A DNA stretch of 64,000 bases from Chiridota heheva (Eukaryota; Echinodermata; Holothuroidea; Apodida; Chiridotidae), in assembly GCA_020152595.1 (NCBI GenBank), contig JAIGNY010002217.1:481001-545000 (forward strand), written 5' to 3'. This document shows positions 22,511-37,400 of this stretch, one piece after another. The translations under genes were made by a program, and so were the position numbers. Within the stretch, counting starts at the first letter, position 1. Each line of letters starts with the position of its first letter. The notes under the pieces are model-generated. The model did not search any database. It had not been told where the DNA came from and worked only from the letters and a program-made list of their open reading frames with translations.

Positions 22511-22823
22511 TTTTTGTTAAGAAATGAAACTTATAAAAAGATTTGGTAGTTAATAGAAAAGTTTTAGATCAGAAACCTGTGAGGTATTAAGTAAATTCAG
22601 CAATTTTGATGCTCAGTATCATTCGCACTTAAAATGTTGTGTAAAAGCTCAGGAGAACACGTTGCCAGTCAAGACTCGACAGAAGACAGAATACAAAGAT
22701 ATTTCTTTTTCCTAAAATACATTTGAATTTTGTGATAAATACTGTAACTGACTCAAGTTATTGTCCATGTTGATATGATTATGAAATTATTTATCAAGAT
22801 TATATATCAAGTTATCCACTCCG

Positions 22824-23400
22824 AAATCAGGGATAATCTAAGTTAAGTTAGTACGAATATGCGTAATGAACACTTTTTCATTGGTACACTGGTGGCAATA
22901 CATATTCACGTATTAAAATATCTGCATACAAATCAAGGATGATCTAAGTTGGTATGAATACACGTAATTAACACCTTTTTTATTGGCCCACTGGTGGCAA
23001 TGCATATCCATATATTAAAATATCCATGCACAAATCAGGGATAATCTAAGTTGGTATAAATATGTGTAATGAACACATTTCAATGTCTTACTGGTTCCAT
23101 GCATATTCATATGTCCACCAAGTTATCTGCGCACAAATCAGGGAAATTTTTAAGTTGGTATAAATATGTGAATGAACACTTTTTATCAACCTGTCATGGA
23201 TATGCATATATCAAGTTGTCCACTTACAAACCAGAGACAATCTGCATCATGAACACTTATTTTGCATTGGCCCACTGGTAAATGCATATTCATATATCCA
23301 CCAAGTATTCACTTACAAATCAGGATAATCAAGTTGGTATAAATATGTGTAATGAACATTTTTTATTGGTCCACTGGTGCCATGCATATTCATATTCACA
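22824..23400. repeat. Degenerate tandem repeat, about 105-bp period, six copies
   Basis: Each unit contains CAAATCAGGGATAATCTAAG, TTGGTATAAATATGTGTAAT, GAACACTTTTTATTGGCCCA, CTGGTGGCAATGCATATTCA and TATATTAAAATATCC-like words. Copies differ by many substitutions and small deletions, so the array is older than the satellite at 5137. Confidence 0.75.
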
Positions 23401-26400
23401 ATAGTTACTGTGAGTGATGTAAATAGATTTGACATTTGTTTTGGTAAGGTATGTATATCTTGTCATGTACACAAACTCTTCAAGTTTAGTTTTAGTATTG
23501 GTAATACTTCATTTTTCTTTCAATTGGTTGCTAATGCAGTAACTTATTCAAAATCTGAATATTTCTTTTATTACATCCCTTCAATTCTCTCTACTTCACT
23601 GCCAAACTTTAGGGGCCAAGTTAATGTTCTGCTTTGTGTTGTAGCATCTATTGGGTGTCCGTCATACAAATACATAAGCTATATATATTTTGAACGAGAA
23701 ATTTAAACATGCATACTTAATGACTAAATTATTTTACAAGAGAGTTGGTCAACTTAAAACTTGAGAAGTTAATAGTTGTTTTTATTTCTTGTCGAAGGTT
23801 AAACATCTGTCACATTTGAACATTGTTTTAGATTTTGGAACACCATTTATTTGTGTTATAATCTTGGAAAAAATGTGATAACATTTCTCCCTATTCATCG
23901 TTGGTGAAATTTTCTGTGAGTTGTCCCCAAGAGATTGTTCACATGGGAGTAGGGTCTTATAATTCAAATGTAAATTATAAAATAAAGATGAAGAAAAAAT
24001 GAAACCTCCCAACAATTTATCCAAGATTATAGGTTGAAGTTATTAAAATAAGTGGTGATTATGTTCCAAGTAATTGGAATTTCCATTCAAGTGTGCGGCG
24101 TGACATTTATTAAAGAGCTACTTAATGTCCTTTATCCATTTTGTTACTACAAGTGGCAAAGAAACACCCACCAGTCAGAATGATTTATACAGTTTTTAAA
24201 TTATCTGAAGTTTGTCAGTGTAGCATCATAACCATACATGTCCTACAACACAGCCGTCAACTACATAGTAGAACAGTGATGCATTTTATGTGCAAAGGAA
24301 TGCAATGCGTTATTTAAACATAAAGAATGATTTATTTTTATTTAAATGGTAATAAAAAGCTGACATAAAGAATGTATTTCATGGTATTGAGGTTGAATAA
24401 ATGAGGTTTAGATCAAATAAATTATACAATTGAATTGAATATTTGTTTGGCGTAATGAAAACGAAGGAATTAGAATTATAGGCGATTATCATCCGGATAG
24501 AAATAATATTTGTAGTTTTTGAAAACTTTCAATCTACTTGTGGTAGGTGCTTTACAGTGATACATTCTGAACCGCATTATAAAAGCTGTGGGGAAATGAC
24601 CAAGTGATTCTTTGTGTCTGATATGCCTTAGATTCAGACAGTGAACCTTCTTTTTGATGATCTTAGTGTATTAACTAAGGTTACTATATTAGAAACATTT
24701 CTTTGTAGTGGGTGAAAATAAAGTGAGATTGTTTTTTCAAGCAGATTTCTGATGAATATCATTTTTGTGCAGAAAATTGGAGAAAAGTTCATTCTAAGTA
24801 TCTGAGTACTTTCATTGAAATTCTATTTCTTTGCTCTAATTGTGAAAGTGATAGTCTGGTTGACCTCTTGGGGCTGTCATCCCGTGGCACTCTCCATTTA
24901 GATGATAGCCAAGGTTAGTAATATGGTATGCAAATGAGAAAGGAAATAAGATGATTTGTGTGTGGTTAGGGTGGATTGATAAACTTAACCTTTACTCTCT
25001 ACCAGGAGTTAAGAAAATGTCAGCCAATTTTTTGTTATTTTTTTAAGGAAAAATTGGACAAATATATGCTTATAAGGCAATATTTTGCTAAAATCAGGTA
25101 ACAACGGGGTGAATCTTTGCACGAGTGTAATTTCTTGGGAATATTGAAAACAGAGATTTGTGTTACATATTTAAATTCCTTTTCGATGATGCTAATCTAT
25201 GACTTTTAACTAGAAGGGAAAGATGAGAAAACACCAAAAATAATCTTAGTCAAATGACCCCTGAAAACCGCAGCAGAAAAATTACAGTGCGGTAGTTTCA
25301 CTGGAGGCTTGAACCTGGTGCGCTTGTGTGCTAGTACATGTTGATAACTGTTACTTCATGTAGTCATTATTTACTCAAAGGTGACAATGAATTCTTATAG
25401 CGTTGGGTTAAGATAGAGGGAGTATGCCTTTATTCATATATCAAATGAAAGGGAATTTCAAGCAGTTTCAAAAGGCAGTTCAACGAAAGATGTACGATGT
25501 ACAGTGTTGGTACACGATTTTTGAAGAAGAAAAAATAAGTGTCAAAAATGGCAAAAATTCATGAAGTTTTTCTTCAAAAAAGAAGATTGCAGATAGGTAT
25601 AATAAGAATTCGACCAGAAATCAATACAATTTTGTCTAAGGACTTGCTTGTTTTATCTTGAAGCAAAAATGTGATCTCTAAGTTTAATAATTTTCAATAT
25701 ATATATATATATATGATATATATATATATATTTTACGTCGATTTTTTTAAGCAATTTTTTTGTAGATTTACCCATTTTCAAGCTACTTTTTCTCAAAAAT
25801 CTTCATCGTAAGTTACATTTTGTGAAAGAAATATTTGAGTACTTTTAGATATTACTAAGATTACTTCTACAGAACTTTGGTAAGGTCCCGATTTTAAGAA
25901 AAAAATGGTTTGAAAATGACGATATTATCGCCGTGTTGTAGAGTAAGGGTTATGGATGTCCTATCCAGCTGCCATGATGTCTGTGGAGGGGTTGTCTAAC
26001 AAGATAAACCCTTCCACTCCTCCAATCATCTTCCTCAAATTAACTTAGGGGGCAGGACTTGAAGGATTAAGTGACAGCTATGCAGGGGGAAGCAAAATAT
26101 AAAAATGTAGTTATTGTCATTGATTAGAAGCAGTGTTTTTAATATTGTACAGATTTAAAAGAATTGGAAAGTGTTGTTAGGTGAAATAAGAATAAGGAAT
26201 GAAGTGAAATATATACCTGTCTATTATTTATCAAATGGTCTTATTGTATTGCCTTAAATTGCTTATAGTATGCAAACTGAATAAGACTGTTCCTATGTAC
26301 TTTATTGATTTTTTTTTAATTTATTCAAATTACAGTATATTACATTCCCATTTAAGGATGTGTGACTAAATCAGTATTTATTGGGACCTGTGTGAATTCG

Positions 26401-29400
26401 TGTCCTTATAGGTAGGTGCATTGTGTAGTTCATATTTAGTGAAGAGCGTAGTTGTTTTTTCTTCTTTAATTCTTTGTGATATCACATGATGCACCATGTG
26501 ACATGATACACTTCACTTGACACACCATGTGACTTACAGAGCGCGTAAGTCAACAGAAAAGCGTCTTTTGATATAGTTTACTTATGATTCTTCTATCCAA
26601 TTGCCGAACATATCTCTTTATTTTTTTCTTTATCTCTTATAAATTTGGTGTATCTTGAATAGTTACTGGTAGGGTCTGGTCAGGTACTGGTAGGGTCTGG
26701 TCAGGTACAAGATGTCCAAGTTGACTACAGTAAGATCCTAGTATTTATTACATGTTTTGTTGCGATGATGAAAAGAACGGAGCTCAATGTATATTTTTAA
26801 AAGAAAACTTGATATCTATTTATTTGGCTATTTTTGCATGTTGTCTTATTAACTCCTGTATACTCAATTTGTTCATTCTTTAATATTTATTAATTCTATC
26901 AAATGTAAATGTGTTTATTTCTCTGAAAATATCATATTAATACAATTTCTCTTTTCACTTTCTTTGAGAACCATTCATATTATATTTTTAGGATATATTT
27001 ACATAATCTCGTTTAAAAAAATAGTACTGACAAAAGGGCTTGCATGTTTGTATTTAAGTTTAAAAGGCATTGGAGTCAGATGTCTAAGTGCATATTGTAA
27101 TTAGATCAATGTCATTTTGTATTATTAAATACTATTATTATTATCAAAATTATTAAAATTAGAGGAAATTATTTTCTTAATTCTTTTCATTATTTAATGT
27201 GACAACTCATACCATTGTAGTGCCAGAAAAAGTAGGTGAGTGGGGAAAAATGCAGAGTATGATATACAATATGTTTATAGTAATCTCAGAAGATTTGATA
27301 TGGAGAAGTAAATGTTCAAAGTCCTTGTGTCTTGTGCTATGAAGATGTTTTTTGTTACCGAAGGAATGGGTTGTGAGTTGTGGGAAAGCTTATCAAATAA
27401 AGAATTATTGGACATACTATATTATAATATAAATATAAAGCTTATGCTGGAATTGTGCATCATAGTATTTTCCCCATTATATGAATAAGCAAAAGGCAAC
27501 TTATTATAGTTTGAGATCCATTCCAGTTGCTAATAGACATTGCCGTATAATTCTTTATTATTTTTTTTGTTTGAGCTATTTTTAGTTGAAAAGATGACCA
27601 AATTTTGTCATCCTCTGTAGATTAGGGGATGAATATAATTTTTGAATGTACCTATGAATTTTAACTGTAGGATTTACCTCACTAAAATTTTTGACCACTA
27701 AAAGGGATGTGATACTTGGAACAGACAAGCGAGACTTAGAGAAAAACAAACCAGATTGATGAATAATTTATTTGAAATTTCAAAAAGAGATTCCTAGGAA
27801 TTGCTACGATCAGGTCATTTTCAGCCTTTGTGAATATCCAGTTGTAATTGCTCAAGAAACTGTTGAAATTTGTGATGTCATGATTAATGCAATGCTACCG
27901 CTGTTGAATTCTCCGACACAACTGTAGCTTGGTAGAGGGAGCTCAAGTTTTTACCTGATTTTTCCATCAATTTATTGCAGAAATTAGATCTCCTAAGGTC
28001 AACGTTCTTCTCACTGAGTGTCATTAGATAACAAAAGTTCAAATAAAAGTTCATGTGGGTACATGGTTGGAAGGCTAAAAAAAAAATGCATTTGTGGAAA
28101 ATACTGCAGAGGTATCTAATCAATAGGTTTGAACATGGGTGAGATTTGCCTTCCGAAAGTGGGGATAAAAAGCAAATGTGGAGGAGGGGGGGGGGGGTGG
28201 CAAAACCACAAAATCATACTTAAATGCAAACAAATCAACATACAGTAGATACAGTATGGAAAAAATGGTGCAAATGTCCCCTTTCCCCCCTTAATACCTG
28301 CCTATGAGTACCAAGATGGGTATTCAATACTGAGGAACTGTTTTTCAACTCTTTGTAAGAAGAATTAGATGTCCGCCTCTTTTAACCTCTGACATAATCT
28401 AATCTCCATGGCACAATTTAATCATTGCTATTGTGATGCCATTAGACCCCAACCAAACAAACAAAACAGCATCAAGTTTTTTTTTTCAAATTGAACATTC
28501 TGCGACGGATTTCGCTCCGTGCCACATTTCTGGAATAGTTCATGTCCTCAAAAGTTGAAAAGTTTCTGATAGAAGAAATAAAAATATACATTTCTTTGAG
28601 TCCTTGTACTTTACTGGAATCTAAATCACAGTCTGCGCATGTTTTCGCAGTGACAATTTGCATATTTTATGCAAATTTTGTGATGTATTACAGGGCGACC
28701 TTGGTATCTTCTTTTGTAAATCCTTAGTTTTGTAAATGTCGCCATCATAAGTTTTTTTGAAGTGGTGCAACAAATTTGGAAAATTCTGACCAAAATGTGA
28801 TACAATTTTTTTTGAAAGGTTATGAAAAAAACTACGAATTCCAGTTAGCTAGGTTTGATATTATTCTTTACTGGGTCACTTCTTAAAGAAATCCCGGGAT
28901 TGAAAGTATTTCCTAATGGTAACTCTAAAAGGGAGAAAAGGCGATAATAGATAAATAAATTGTTTTTGCTCATAAAGTCATTGTCCTTTCTAAAATAATC
29001 TTTTTTTTTAATTGGAAAGTAAGAAATGAACTATTTTTTGGGGGGTCTAAGCACTCCTTAGGTCACATTGCTGAAAATTAAACTTGTGTCTTTTTCCCAT
29101 TATAAAATAGCATCTTTATATTTATGAATATAATCAAAAATTGACCCGGAGATACTGGTATAAACGTAGTATGAACAAGGATTGTATTGTCTTCTTAGGT
29201 TGCAAAAAAAGGTTAGTGAGGAATATGTACATCAAAATGTGTGGGTATGAAGCTTCCAAAGATTAATATTTATTGAAACACAGGAATCGGGACACTGAAC
29301 TTAATTATTGCTGAATAAGAAATCGATATTGTTTAAAAACTAATGATATTTTGATTTTATACTGTCCTCTACATAAGTTATCTTATCAAGTAAATTTTTT

Positions 29401-30184
29401 ATTTTTTTTTGGTTTCTTTTTGAGGACAACTGATTTACTTATGATTTTCTGTTTCATCAATTCAATTCTTACTTTGACCCTCTGTTTTGAAGCAGAAAAG
29501 CTGGTTCTGATATTGAGTTTTGCGATCTAAACTATACCCCCTCACCCCCACCATCACCTCACCCCCCCCACCACCACCATCAGCCTCTAACTGGGACATT
29601 CTCACCATTCAATGACTGCAATAAAGAAAAGTAATAGAATCACCTAAAGATTATCTACCCTTTCTTCCATCACATATTTTTCATGTCAACGTTTATTGGT
29701 GTGCAACGAGACTTGTATGGGTTGCGCGTTATAAGAACGGAAATGATAATAGTAGTATTTAAACAATTAGTGTAGTTTTCTCAACTAAAGTATTAATAAT
29801 AAACATGTGCTATTTAAAAAATTCACATAACCTATTAATTCACTTAATGCAAATGTATGATTGCACAGCTAAAGCTAAAAAGTTTCTCCAGTCTAATTCT
29901 GTTGCCAGCTTGTTATATCATATGCCCCAAACATTAAGATTCGAGAGAAAAAGACATTTTTAAACTTATTTACAAGTCTTAATAAATTATCATATATTAA
30001 AGAGAAATTTCAAAAGAGGTGAACTTATGAGTAGATCCCTTAAAGTATATACTGCTGTGTTATTCTGACAGCTTTTAGTAATTTTGTGTGAAAATTTTTG
30101 TTTGTTTTTTTCTTTTGGGCAATGTTGGCTTCTTGCCACTCTTTTGATACAGGTGAAGGGTTGGACTGAAACGTGAAACACTTT
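23401..30184. other. Intergenic AT-rich DNA, no gene recognised
   Basis: Only short open frames occur, none with recognisable domains or splice structure. Minor features are a TA tract with a central GATATA at 25697-25732, a 21-bp direct duplication (ACTGGTAGGGTCTGGTCAGG) near 26663-26705, a G-run of 11 near 28186, and a C-rich patch with CACCACCACC near 29540-29580. Confidence 0.6.
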
Positions 30185-30690
30185 TGTCATCAAAATATTT
30201 GTGTCACAAAAGCATACTTGTGTCTGAAAAACATTTTGTTTCACAAAAACATGCTTGTGTCGGAAAAACATTTGTGTTACAAAAACATGCTTGTGTCGGA
30301 AAAACATTTGTGTAACAAAAAGATGCTTGTGTCGGAAAAACATTTGTGTTACAAAAACATGCTTGTGTTTGAAAAACATTTGTGTTACAAAAACATGCTT
30401 GTGTTGGAGAAACATCTGTGTTACAAAAACAGTCTTGTGTCAGAAAAACATTTGTGTTACAAAAACATGCTTGTGTTGGAAAAACATGCTTGTGTTAGAA
30501 AAACATTTGTGTTACAAAAACATGCTTGTGTTGGAAAAACATTTTTGTTACAAAAACATGCTTGTGTTGGAAAAAGATTTGTGTTACAAAAACATGCTTG
30601 TGTTATAGAAAATGCTTGTGTTATAGAAAATGCTTGTCTTATAGAAAACATGTGTGTTACAAAAACATGCTTGTGTAATTAAAAACATAA
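30185..30690. repeat. 36-bp minisatellite made of two 18-bp half units
   Basis: The units alternate CATGCTTGTGTCGGAAAAA and CATTTGTGTTACAAAAA, with about 12 full copies. The half units are themselves related (CA-T-x-TGTG). Open frames of up to 169 codons here are periodic and not genes. Confidence 0.9.
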
Positions 30691-30925
30691 CTGTGTGACA
30701 CAAAACATACTTGTGGTCACAAAAAACATACTTTGAAGTTTTGAAGTTGAATTTTGGTGAAACTATAGGCATTCTGTTTAAAATACTGTCAATTGCCCAG
30801 ATTGATTCTGTGTTTGTTGCTGAGAAAAGTATTACTATCATACTGTGTTATGAAAAGGAGGAGGTTATGTTATAGACGTAAATATATAGAAGGGCATTGC
30901 TAGATGTGTGATCTAATTCTGCATG

Positions 30926-31229
<304 letters not shown>

Positions 31230-33042
31230 TATGTGCTTATGGTAAATGCTAGTGTGAATTGCTATTCCACACATGAGAATCATTTAGGAAATGGTTTGTA
31301 CAATAGCCTAGTATCTGTTGAATCTTAGAAAAGGTGTTAATTATACAATTTAGTGACAAATTATTTCAGGAGAAATTGTAGGATTTGACTTAACATTGTA
31401 AATTGTAATTGATTGTAAGAAACAAATTTTGTATTGTTACCTAGATATGTCAAAGGTCACAGGTCAAATCGTAATTAGGAGTGATGTTGTGAACATACCT
31501 GGCCTGTTATAATGCACTCATATGGAAATGGTGTATATGATATGACACATTGTGCAAAATTGTTGAAATAGTACAGATTTGAAGGAATGTGATATTCCCA
31601 GGGACTTATTTATCCAGGGTTGCCATATAAATGATTGGACAAAGATTCTACCAGAAATAAACAAAATATTATTAAAGGAATTAGATTTACATATACTATT
31701 TTATAATTGATGAATGGAAGATTTTTTCCATTGGCGAAATGCCGCTGTTTATTATTCATGAGCTTCAGATGAATTGTATTGGAGAAGTTTTTCCAACCTG
31801 TTGTATTAATATGTAATGAAATTTGAAATGTCAGCTGCGCTCTGTGAAAAGTGTTCAAAAAAATCAACATTTCATAAGGTTTCACAATTATTTGGCTGCC
31901 AAGACTATCTAGAGATTAAACTTTTTAGAATTGTTATTTATGCCTTCGTTGTGTTGAGATGATGTATGTACCATGTTGCTTGCATTTATATGATTCTCCA
32001 CTTGATGAATATCTTTAATGGTGTTATCTTCTTCTGTAAACCTCAAACTTGTATTCATTATACAACATGATGAGCTTGTGGGTTTCAATGTATTTCTGTA
32101 CAGAAAAAAAAAAAAATGCAAACACTCAGTGGTTTTGATCATTTTAAATCGATTAAAAAAAAAGAGGTAAAAATGTGTAAAAAAAACAATGATTTGAGGT
32201 ACTAGAATATAATGGAAATTAGTTAGACATAGGTGCGTCCTTTCTGAGTGTATCAAATAGGAAACTGGAATCAAATTTGGTGAGTGATGTCATAAAATCA
32301 TTTAACAGTTGGTATTTTACCTTGAGCTATGTATTGTACCATATATTGTATCTTTCTTTATTTTCCTAATTAATTAACGAAGTTTCTTGTTTCTATTTTT
32401 CTTTCTTTCTGGATGCTTATTTCTGTGTTGTACATCCTTAGGAATGGTGACATGTGTAACTTTTAGTTGAATGTAAGAAAAAAAGTGGATTATTGTCAGA
32501 AGGAATGGGTTATTGATTAAAAAAAAGATATATATTGATACTCAAATATTATTGCAGTCATTGTATATTCATTTTTGAATTTTTTTTTTCTTTTTCTTTT
32601 TTTCGGTGACGGCACCGACCTTTGTGGAGATGTTGTTGTTGTTTAAGTGATGGCGCTGTTACATTAGTAGGTAATTTGTGCCAAACAAACTCGAAACTAG
32701 ATTAGAATAAATTTTAAAGAAAACATCTCTTAAGAATGGAGGAGATTACATATGGGCATAGTGATGAATCATCTGTTTGTGTCTTTTTTCCAATTTCTTA
32801 CTTTATAGTAGTTTATTTCCTGCTGAATGGGGTGTGGTTCAAAGCCTTTTTCCCAAAGAAAATATATTATATATTTTTTTTTTTTCTCATTGGGGAGTTT
32901 TGGGTTGTTTATGAAGCAACAAAAATTCAGAACAAAAATTGCAATGTTACACAAATTTAGTAAAGATGTTTTTTAAATCTTTCTTATTTCAGAAGGCATC
33001 CGTTTGGACATTTATAGTTTTCCTTCCTTATGCTATCCCCTA
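31230..33042. other. Intergenic AT-rich DNA, no gene recognised
   Basis: Short open frames only. A-runs and T-runs occur at about 32105, 32520, 32580 and 32877. Nothing else could be supported. Confidence 0.55.
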
Positions 33043-34092
33043 TGTCCACCCCGCTCCTATACCTACCCCTCCCCTATACCCACTCCTCCCCCTATGCCCA
33101 CCCCTGCCCATATGACCACCCTCTATTCCCACACCTCCCCTATGTCTACACCTATTACCACCCCTCTATTCCCACACCCCTATGACCACCCCTATGCCCA
33201 CTTCTCCCCTATACCTTCACCTGCCACTATTACCACCCCTATGCCCACTCCTCCCTATGCCAACACCTCCCCTATGCCCACACCTCCCTTATGCCCACAC
33301 CTCCCCTATGCCCCACCCCTATGCCCACACCTCCCCTATGCCCACACCTCCCCTATGCCCACATCTCCCCTATGCCCACACCTCCCCTATGCCCACACCT
33401 TACCCCTATCTTACACCTTTTCCTACGCCCACACCTTCCCCTATGCCCACACCTTTCCCTATGCCCACACCTTCCCCTATGCCCACACCTTCCCCTATGC
33501 CCACACCTTCCCTTATGCCCACCTTCCCTATGCCCACACCTGCCCACCCTTTCCCTATGCCCACCCTTCCCTATGCCCACCCTCCTGCCCCCCTATGCCC
33601 ACCCCCTCCCTATGCCCACCCCCTCCCCTATGCCCACCCCCTTCCCTATGCCCACCCTTCCCCTATGCCCACCCTCCCCTATGCTCACCTCTCACCTATG
33701 CCCACCCCTTCCTATGCCCACCCTCCCCTATGCCCAACCCTCCCTCATGTTCACCCCTCCCCTTATGCTCACCCTTCCCATCCCTATGCACCCCTCCCCT
33801 ATGCCCACCCCTTCACCCCCTCCCCTATGCTCACCCCCCCCACCCCTTTCCCCTATGCTCACCCCTCCCCTATGCCCACCCCTCCCTTATGCTAACCCCT
33901 CCCCTATGCTACCCCTCCCCTCCCCTCCCCCCATGCCCATGCTAACCCCTCCCCTATGCTCACCCCTCCCATATGACTACCCCCTGCTCCCCATCCCATA
34001 TGACTATGCCCACCCCTCCCCTATGCCCACCACTCCCCTATGCCCAACCTCCCCTATGCCCACCCCTCCCCTATGCCCACCCCTCCCTTATG
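33043..34092. repeat. 17-bp C-rich minisatellite, about 60 copies, strongly strand-biased
   Basis: The unit is CCTATGCCCACACCTCC, degenerating to CCTATGCCCACCCTTCC and similar. The + strand has almost no G except in the ATG of each unit, so the array is about 1 kb of C-rich/G-rich strand asymmetry. Long Pro/Pro-Thr-Met open frames are due to the period (51 bp = 3 x 17) and are not supported as genes. Confidence 0.95.
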
Positions 34093-34404
34093 ATTGAAAA
34101 TCGAATCTTGCAGGTATCTCACTCATACTCAACTCAACAATTCTGAATTTACTATAACCAGATCACGCGAGGATAAAACCAGTAATCCATATATATTGAA
34201 AAAAATTGTTCCCAGCTGCGCTAGCGCTGCAGACCTGAGCCTACGCAAACTATGTTCTGAGCAAGTCGGTCCATTATTTTGCAATCTGAGTTTTTTTCTC
34301 GAAACTCATTTTAGTTTTTACCGTATAAAGCTAACACACTGCTCTCACCCTAATGACTGGTCCCACTGCACAGTATACTCACGTGAGAGTATACTCACGT
34401 AACG

Positions 34405-37400
34405 CATAGGCGGCGGAACCGCTCCGACCACTCCGACCTTGGTCGGACCAATAATTTGCCCGATAATGATCGAATGGTCCACATAAAGTTGGACCACATA
34501 AAGTTGTGCTTTTTCTGGTTATAAATAGGATCTTAAATTTGACTGAACTATAGTATTATGTTTGCACATTTATAATAAATATGATCCATTTAAGTGCTGC
34601 CCCTTAATTTCCCCTTTTTGGCAAATCACATAATACTGTAATATCAGTAGTCTGAATTCTGCAGAAATTACACAATTGAGGGGGAAAATATCCCTCTCAA
34701 AAATAGGTTGCAAGTCGTATAAAAACGAGAAGCGCTCTTCTGGGTTTTTAATTGAACTTTAAATTCTATGCCCTGTGAAGTGAATATATTTAGCACTATA
34801 ATCCAAATCATTCTATCATTCTTTAATTTTATCACAAATTGTGATTTAATACTGTTTTATTTCTTTTTATTGCGCGATATATGCACACAAGTTCAATAAT
34901 CAACGATATGACGTATTTAATGACGTTTTATCCGTGGCCCCAGGTAGTCTCAACTTTTACAGCGCGTCAAATCTACCGCGCGTATTAGTGAACTCTGGAA
35001 TGTCGGTAAGACCATGGTTATAATTGGACCGAGCCCAGTAAAAAACTCTGGCTAGCCTAGTATACATACAGAAGACGTACGGATTACGTTCAGTATTAAA
35101 AAGCATTACATTATTGTTCCATTTGCTCTTCTACCGGAAAGGAAAGAATACAGTCATTACAATGTCTATCTTACTGTATCTTAAAAAGTGTCCTCCTGAT
35201 AGGCCCTCGGATTCAGATCAGTCAGACGAAGCAATTTCCGAGTCACACTCGGAGTCTATAACACTAGGCCAAGAATCAAAGGATGAAGTCACGCAGGCAA
35301 GTACACCAAGAACCGATTTCAGGAAAAATCAAGATTCACCAAATCAACCAAGAAATCTGAATTTTCCATACCGACATTTTGGGAGGAAAACTGCATTGAA
35401 ACGCAAGTTCCAGCCGAAATGGTTTGATCGATATCCCTGGCTGCATTGCAATGGATGTGATGATGCTGTTGTGTCATATTTGCAAACATGCATAAATAGA
35501 AAACAAACTTTCCAAAAAAAAACAGACAAAGCCTTCATTGAAAAGGGTTTTACCAACTGAAAAGGAAGCAACTTCTGCTTTTAAAAACCACGAGAAAATC
35601 AAATGTCACAAAGAAGCAGTGGAACGTGTGGTTACTTTACCCAAAGTTACTAAAGATATAGGAGAGTCACTCAGCGAAGATCACTCTAGAGAGAAAACCG
35701 AAAGCAAGAGGATGTTAAGGAAATTATTAAAAATGCTCGTTTCTTGGGTCGCCAGGGCCTTCCATTCCGTGGGCACGATGAAAACTAGAAATTCCATTCA
35801 GCTTCTGAACCTAAGCAGCTAAGAGCATGTGATGATCCTTCAGTAAAATCTTGGAGAGAAGAAAACAAACAAATATGTAAGTCATGATATTCAGAACGAG
35901 ATTCTTAATATTTTGACATCTTAAGTACGACGGGACATAGTGGATGATCTTAAAAACTCCCCATTCTTCTCGTTAATGATTGATGAAGCAACGGACACGT
36001 CAAATAAGGAGCAAGCTGTTATCGTTTTAAGGTGGTTGGATAAAAGTATCCTATTGGTTCACGAGGATGCAATTGGACTATATCAAATTCCTGATATTAC
36101 AGCCGATACTCTCGAGAAAGTAGTAGATGATGTATTTAAGAGACTCAATATTTCCTACTTCAAGTGTAGGGGACAGTGCTATGATGGCGCCAGCAACATG
36201 AGTGGAACGAGGAACGGACTAGCAGTAAGAACTCAGGCCCGCGAACCGCGAGCAATATTGATTCACTGCTACGGACATTCTCTGAATCTTGCTGCAAATG
36301 ACGCTATCAAGGGAGAGAGAATCACAAAGAATGCTCTTGAATACACACATGAAATTTGTACACTCGTCCAATATTCTCCGAGAAAAGGGAAATTTTCTGT
36401 AAAATTAAGAATGAACTTCAGCCAGATGGTCCAGGTCTTCGTGTTCTATGCCCGACTAGGTAGACTGTTCGTGCGGCATCTTTAGGTAGACTGTTCTAAA
36501 CAACTACCAAGTACTTCAAGAGCTTTGGGAAGAAACCGACTATGTGAAAGATACAGAAACCAAAGCAAGGATATCTGGGGTCAGAAGCCAAATGCAAAAA
36601 TGGGATTTCTTATAAGGAGCAAATCTTGCACGCCTAGTGCTCAGACACGCAGATAATCTGAGCAAAACTTTACAGAACCCGAATTGACAGCAGCTTCTGG
36701 CCAGAAATGTGCATCAGACACAGTAAAGACTTTGAAGAACAATAGAAAGGAAAGAGATTTCAATCTTTTCTACGATAGAGCAAACAAGTTGGCTCAGGAA
36801 AAAGACGGCGACGGAAACCTCAAATTGGACGTATCTCAACCAGAATTACCGCGGCATAGGAATGTGCCCCATAGAAACGAGACTGGTAATGCTCCTCCGG
36901 AACATGTACAGACAGCCCGTGATTACTACAGATGCCAGTATTATGCTGTTCTGGACAAAATCATCAATGCGATTGAAAGTCGATTTAATCAACCTGGTTT
37001 CACACAGTATCAGCAAGTACAAGAAATGTTGTTGAAGGCATGCAACAACAAGGACTACCAATCCCAGTTAACTGCGAGAACGACTTTCTATGGATCGGAT
37101 TTTGATAACGAGCAGCTGGAAACACAGCTTCAATGTTTATCGCTTAAATTCGCAAACAAATCACCATCACTACAGGATATAATTGACTTCTTTAAGGACA
37201 TGCTTACAGCTGAACAGTATTTTACTCACAAATCTGCACATTACTGTACCTTGTTTTGGTTCTTCCTGCAACCAAAGAGCTTCTGCAACAAATGCAACCT
37301 CTGAAAGATCATTTTCGGCGCTACGTAGACTCAAGTCATATTTAAGTTCAACGATGAGTCAGAGTAGATTAAATGACCTCATGATTCTACAGATCCACAA

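Noticed and set aside
33004-34097. Proline-rich repeat protein of about 313 residues
   Set aside because: Three frames are open over the same 17-bp minisatellite; there is no signal for splicing or conserved sequence at either end.
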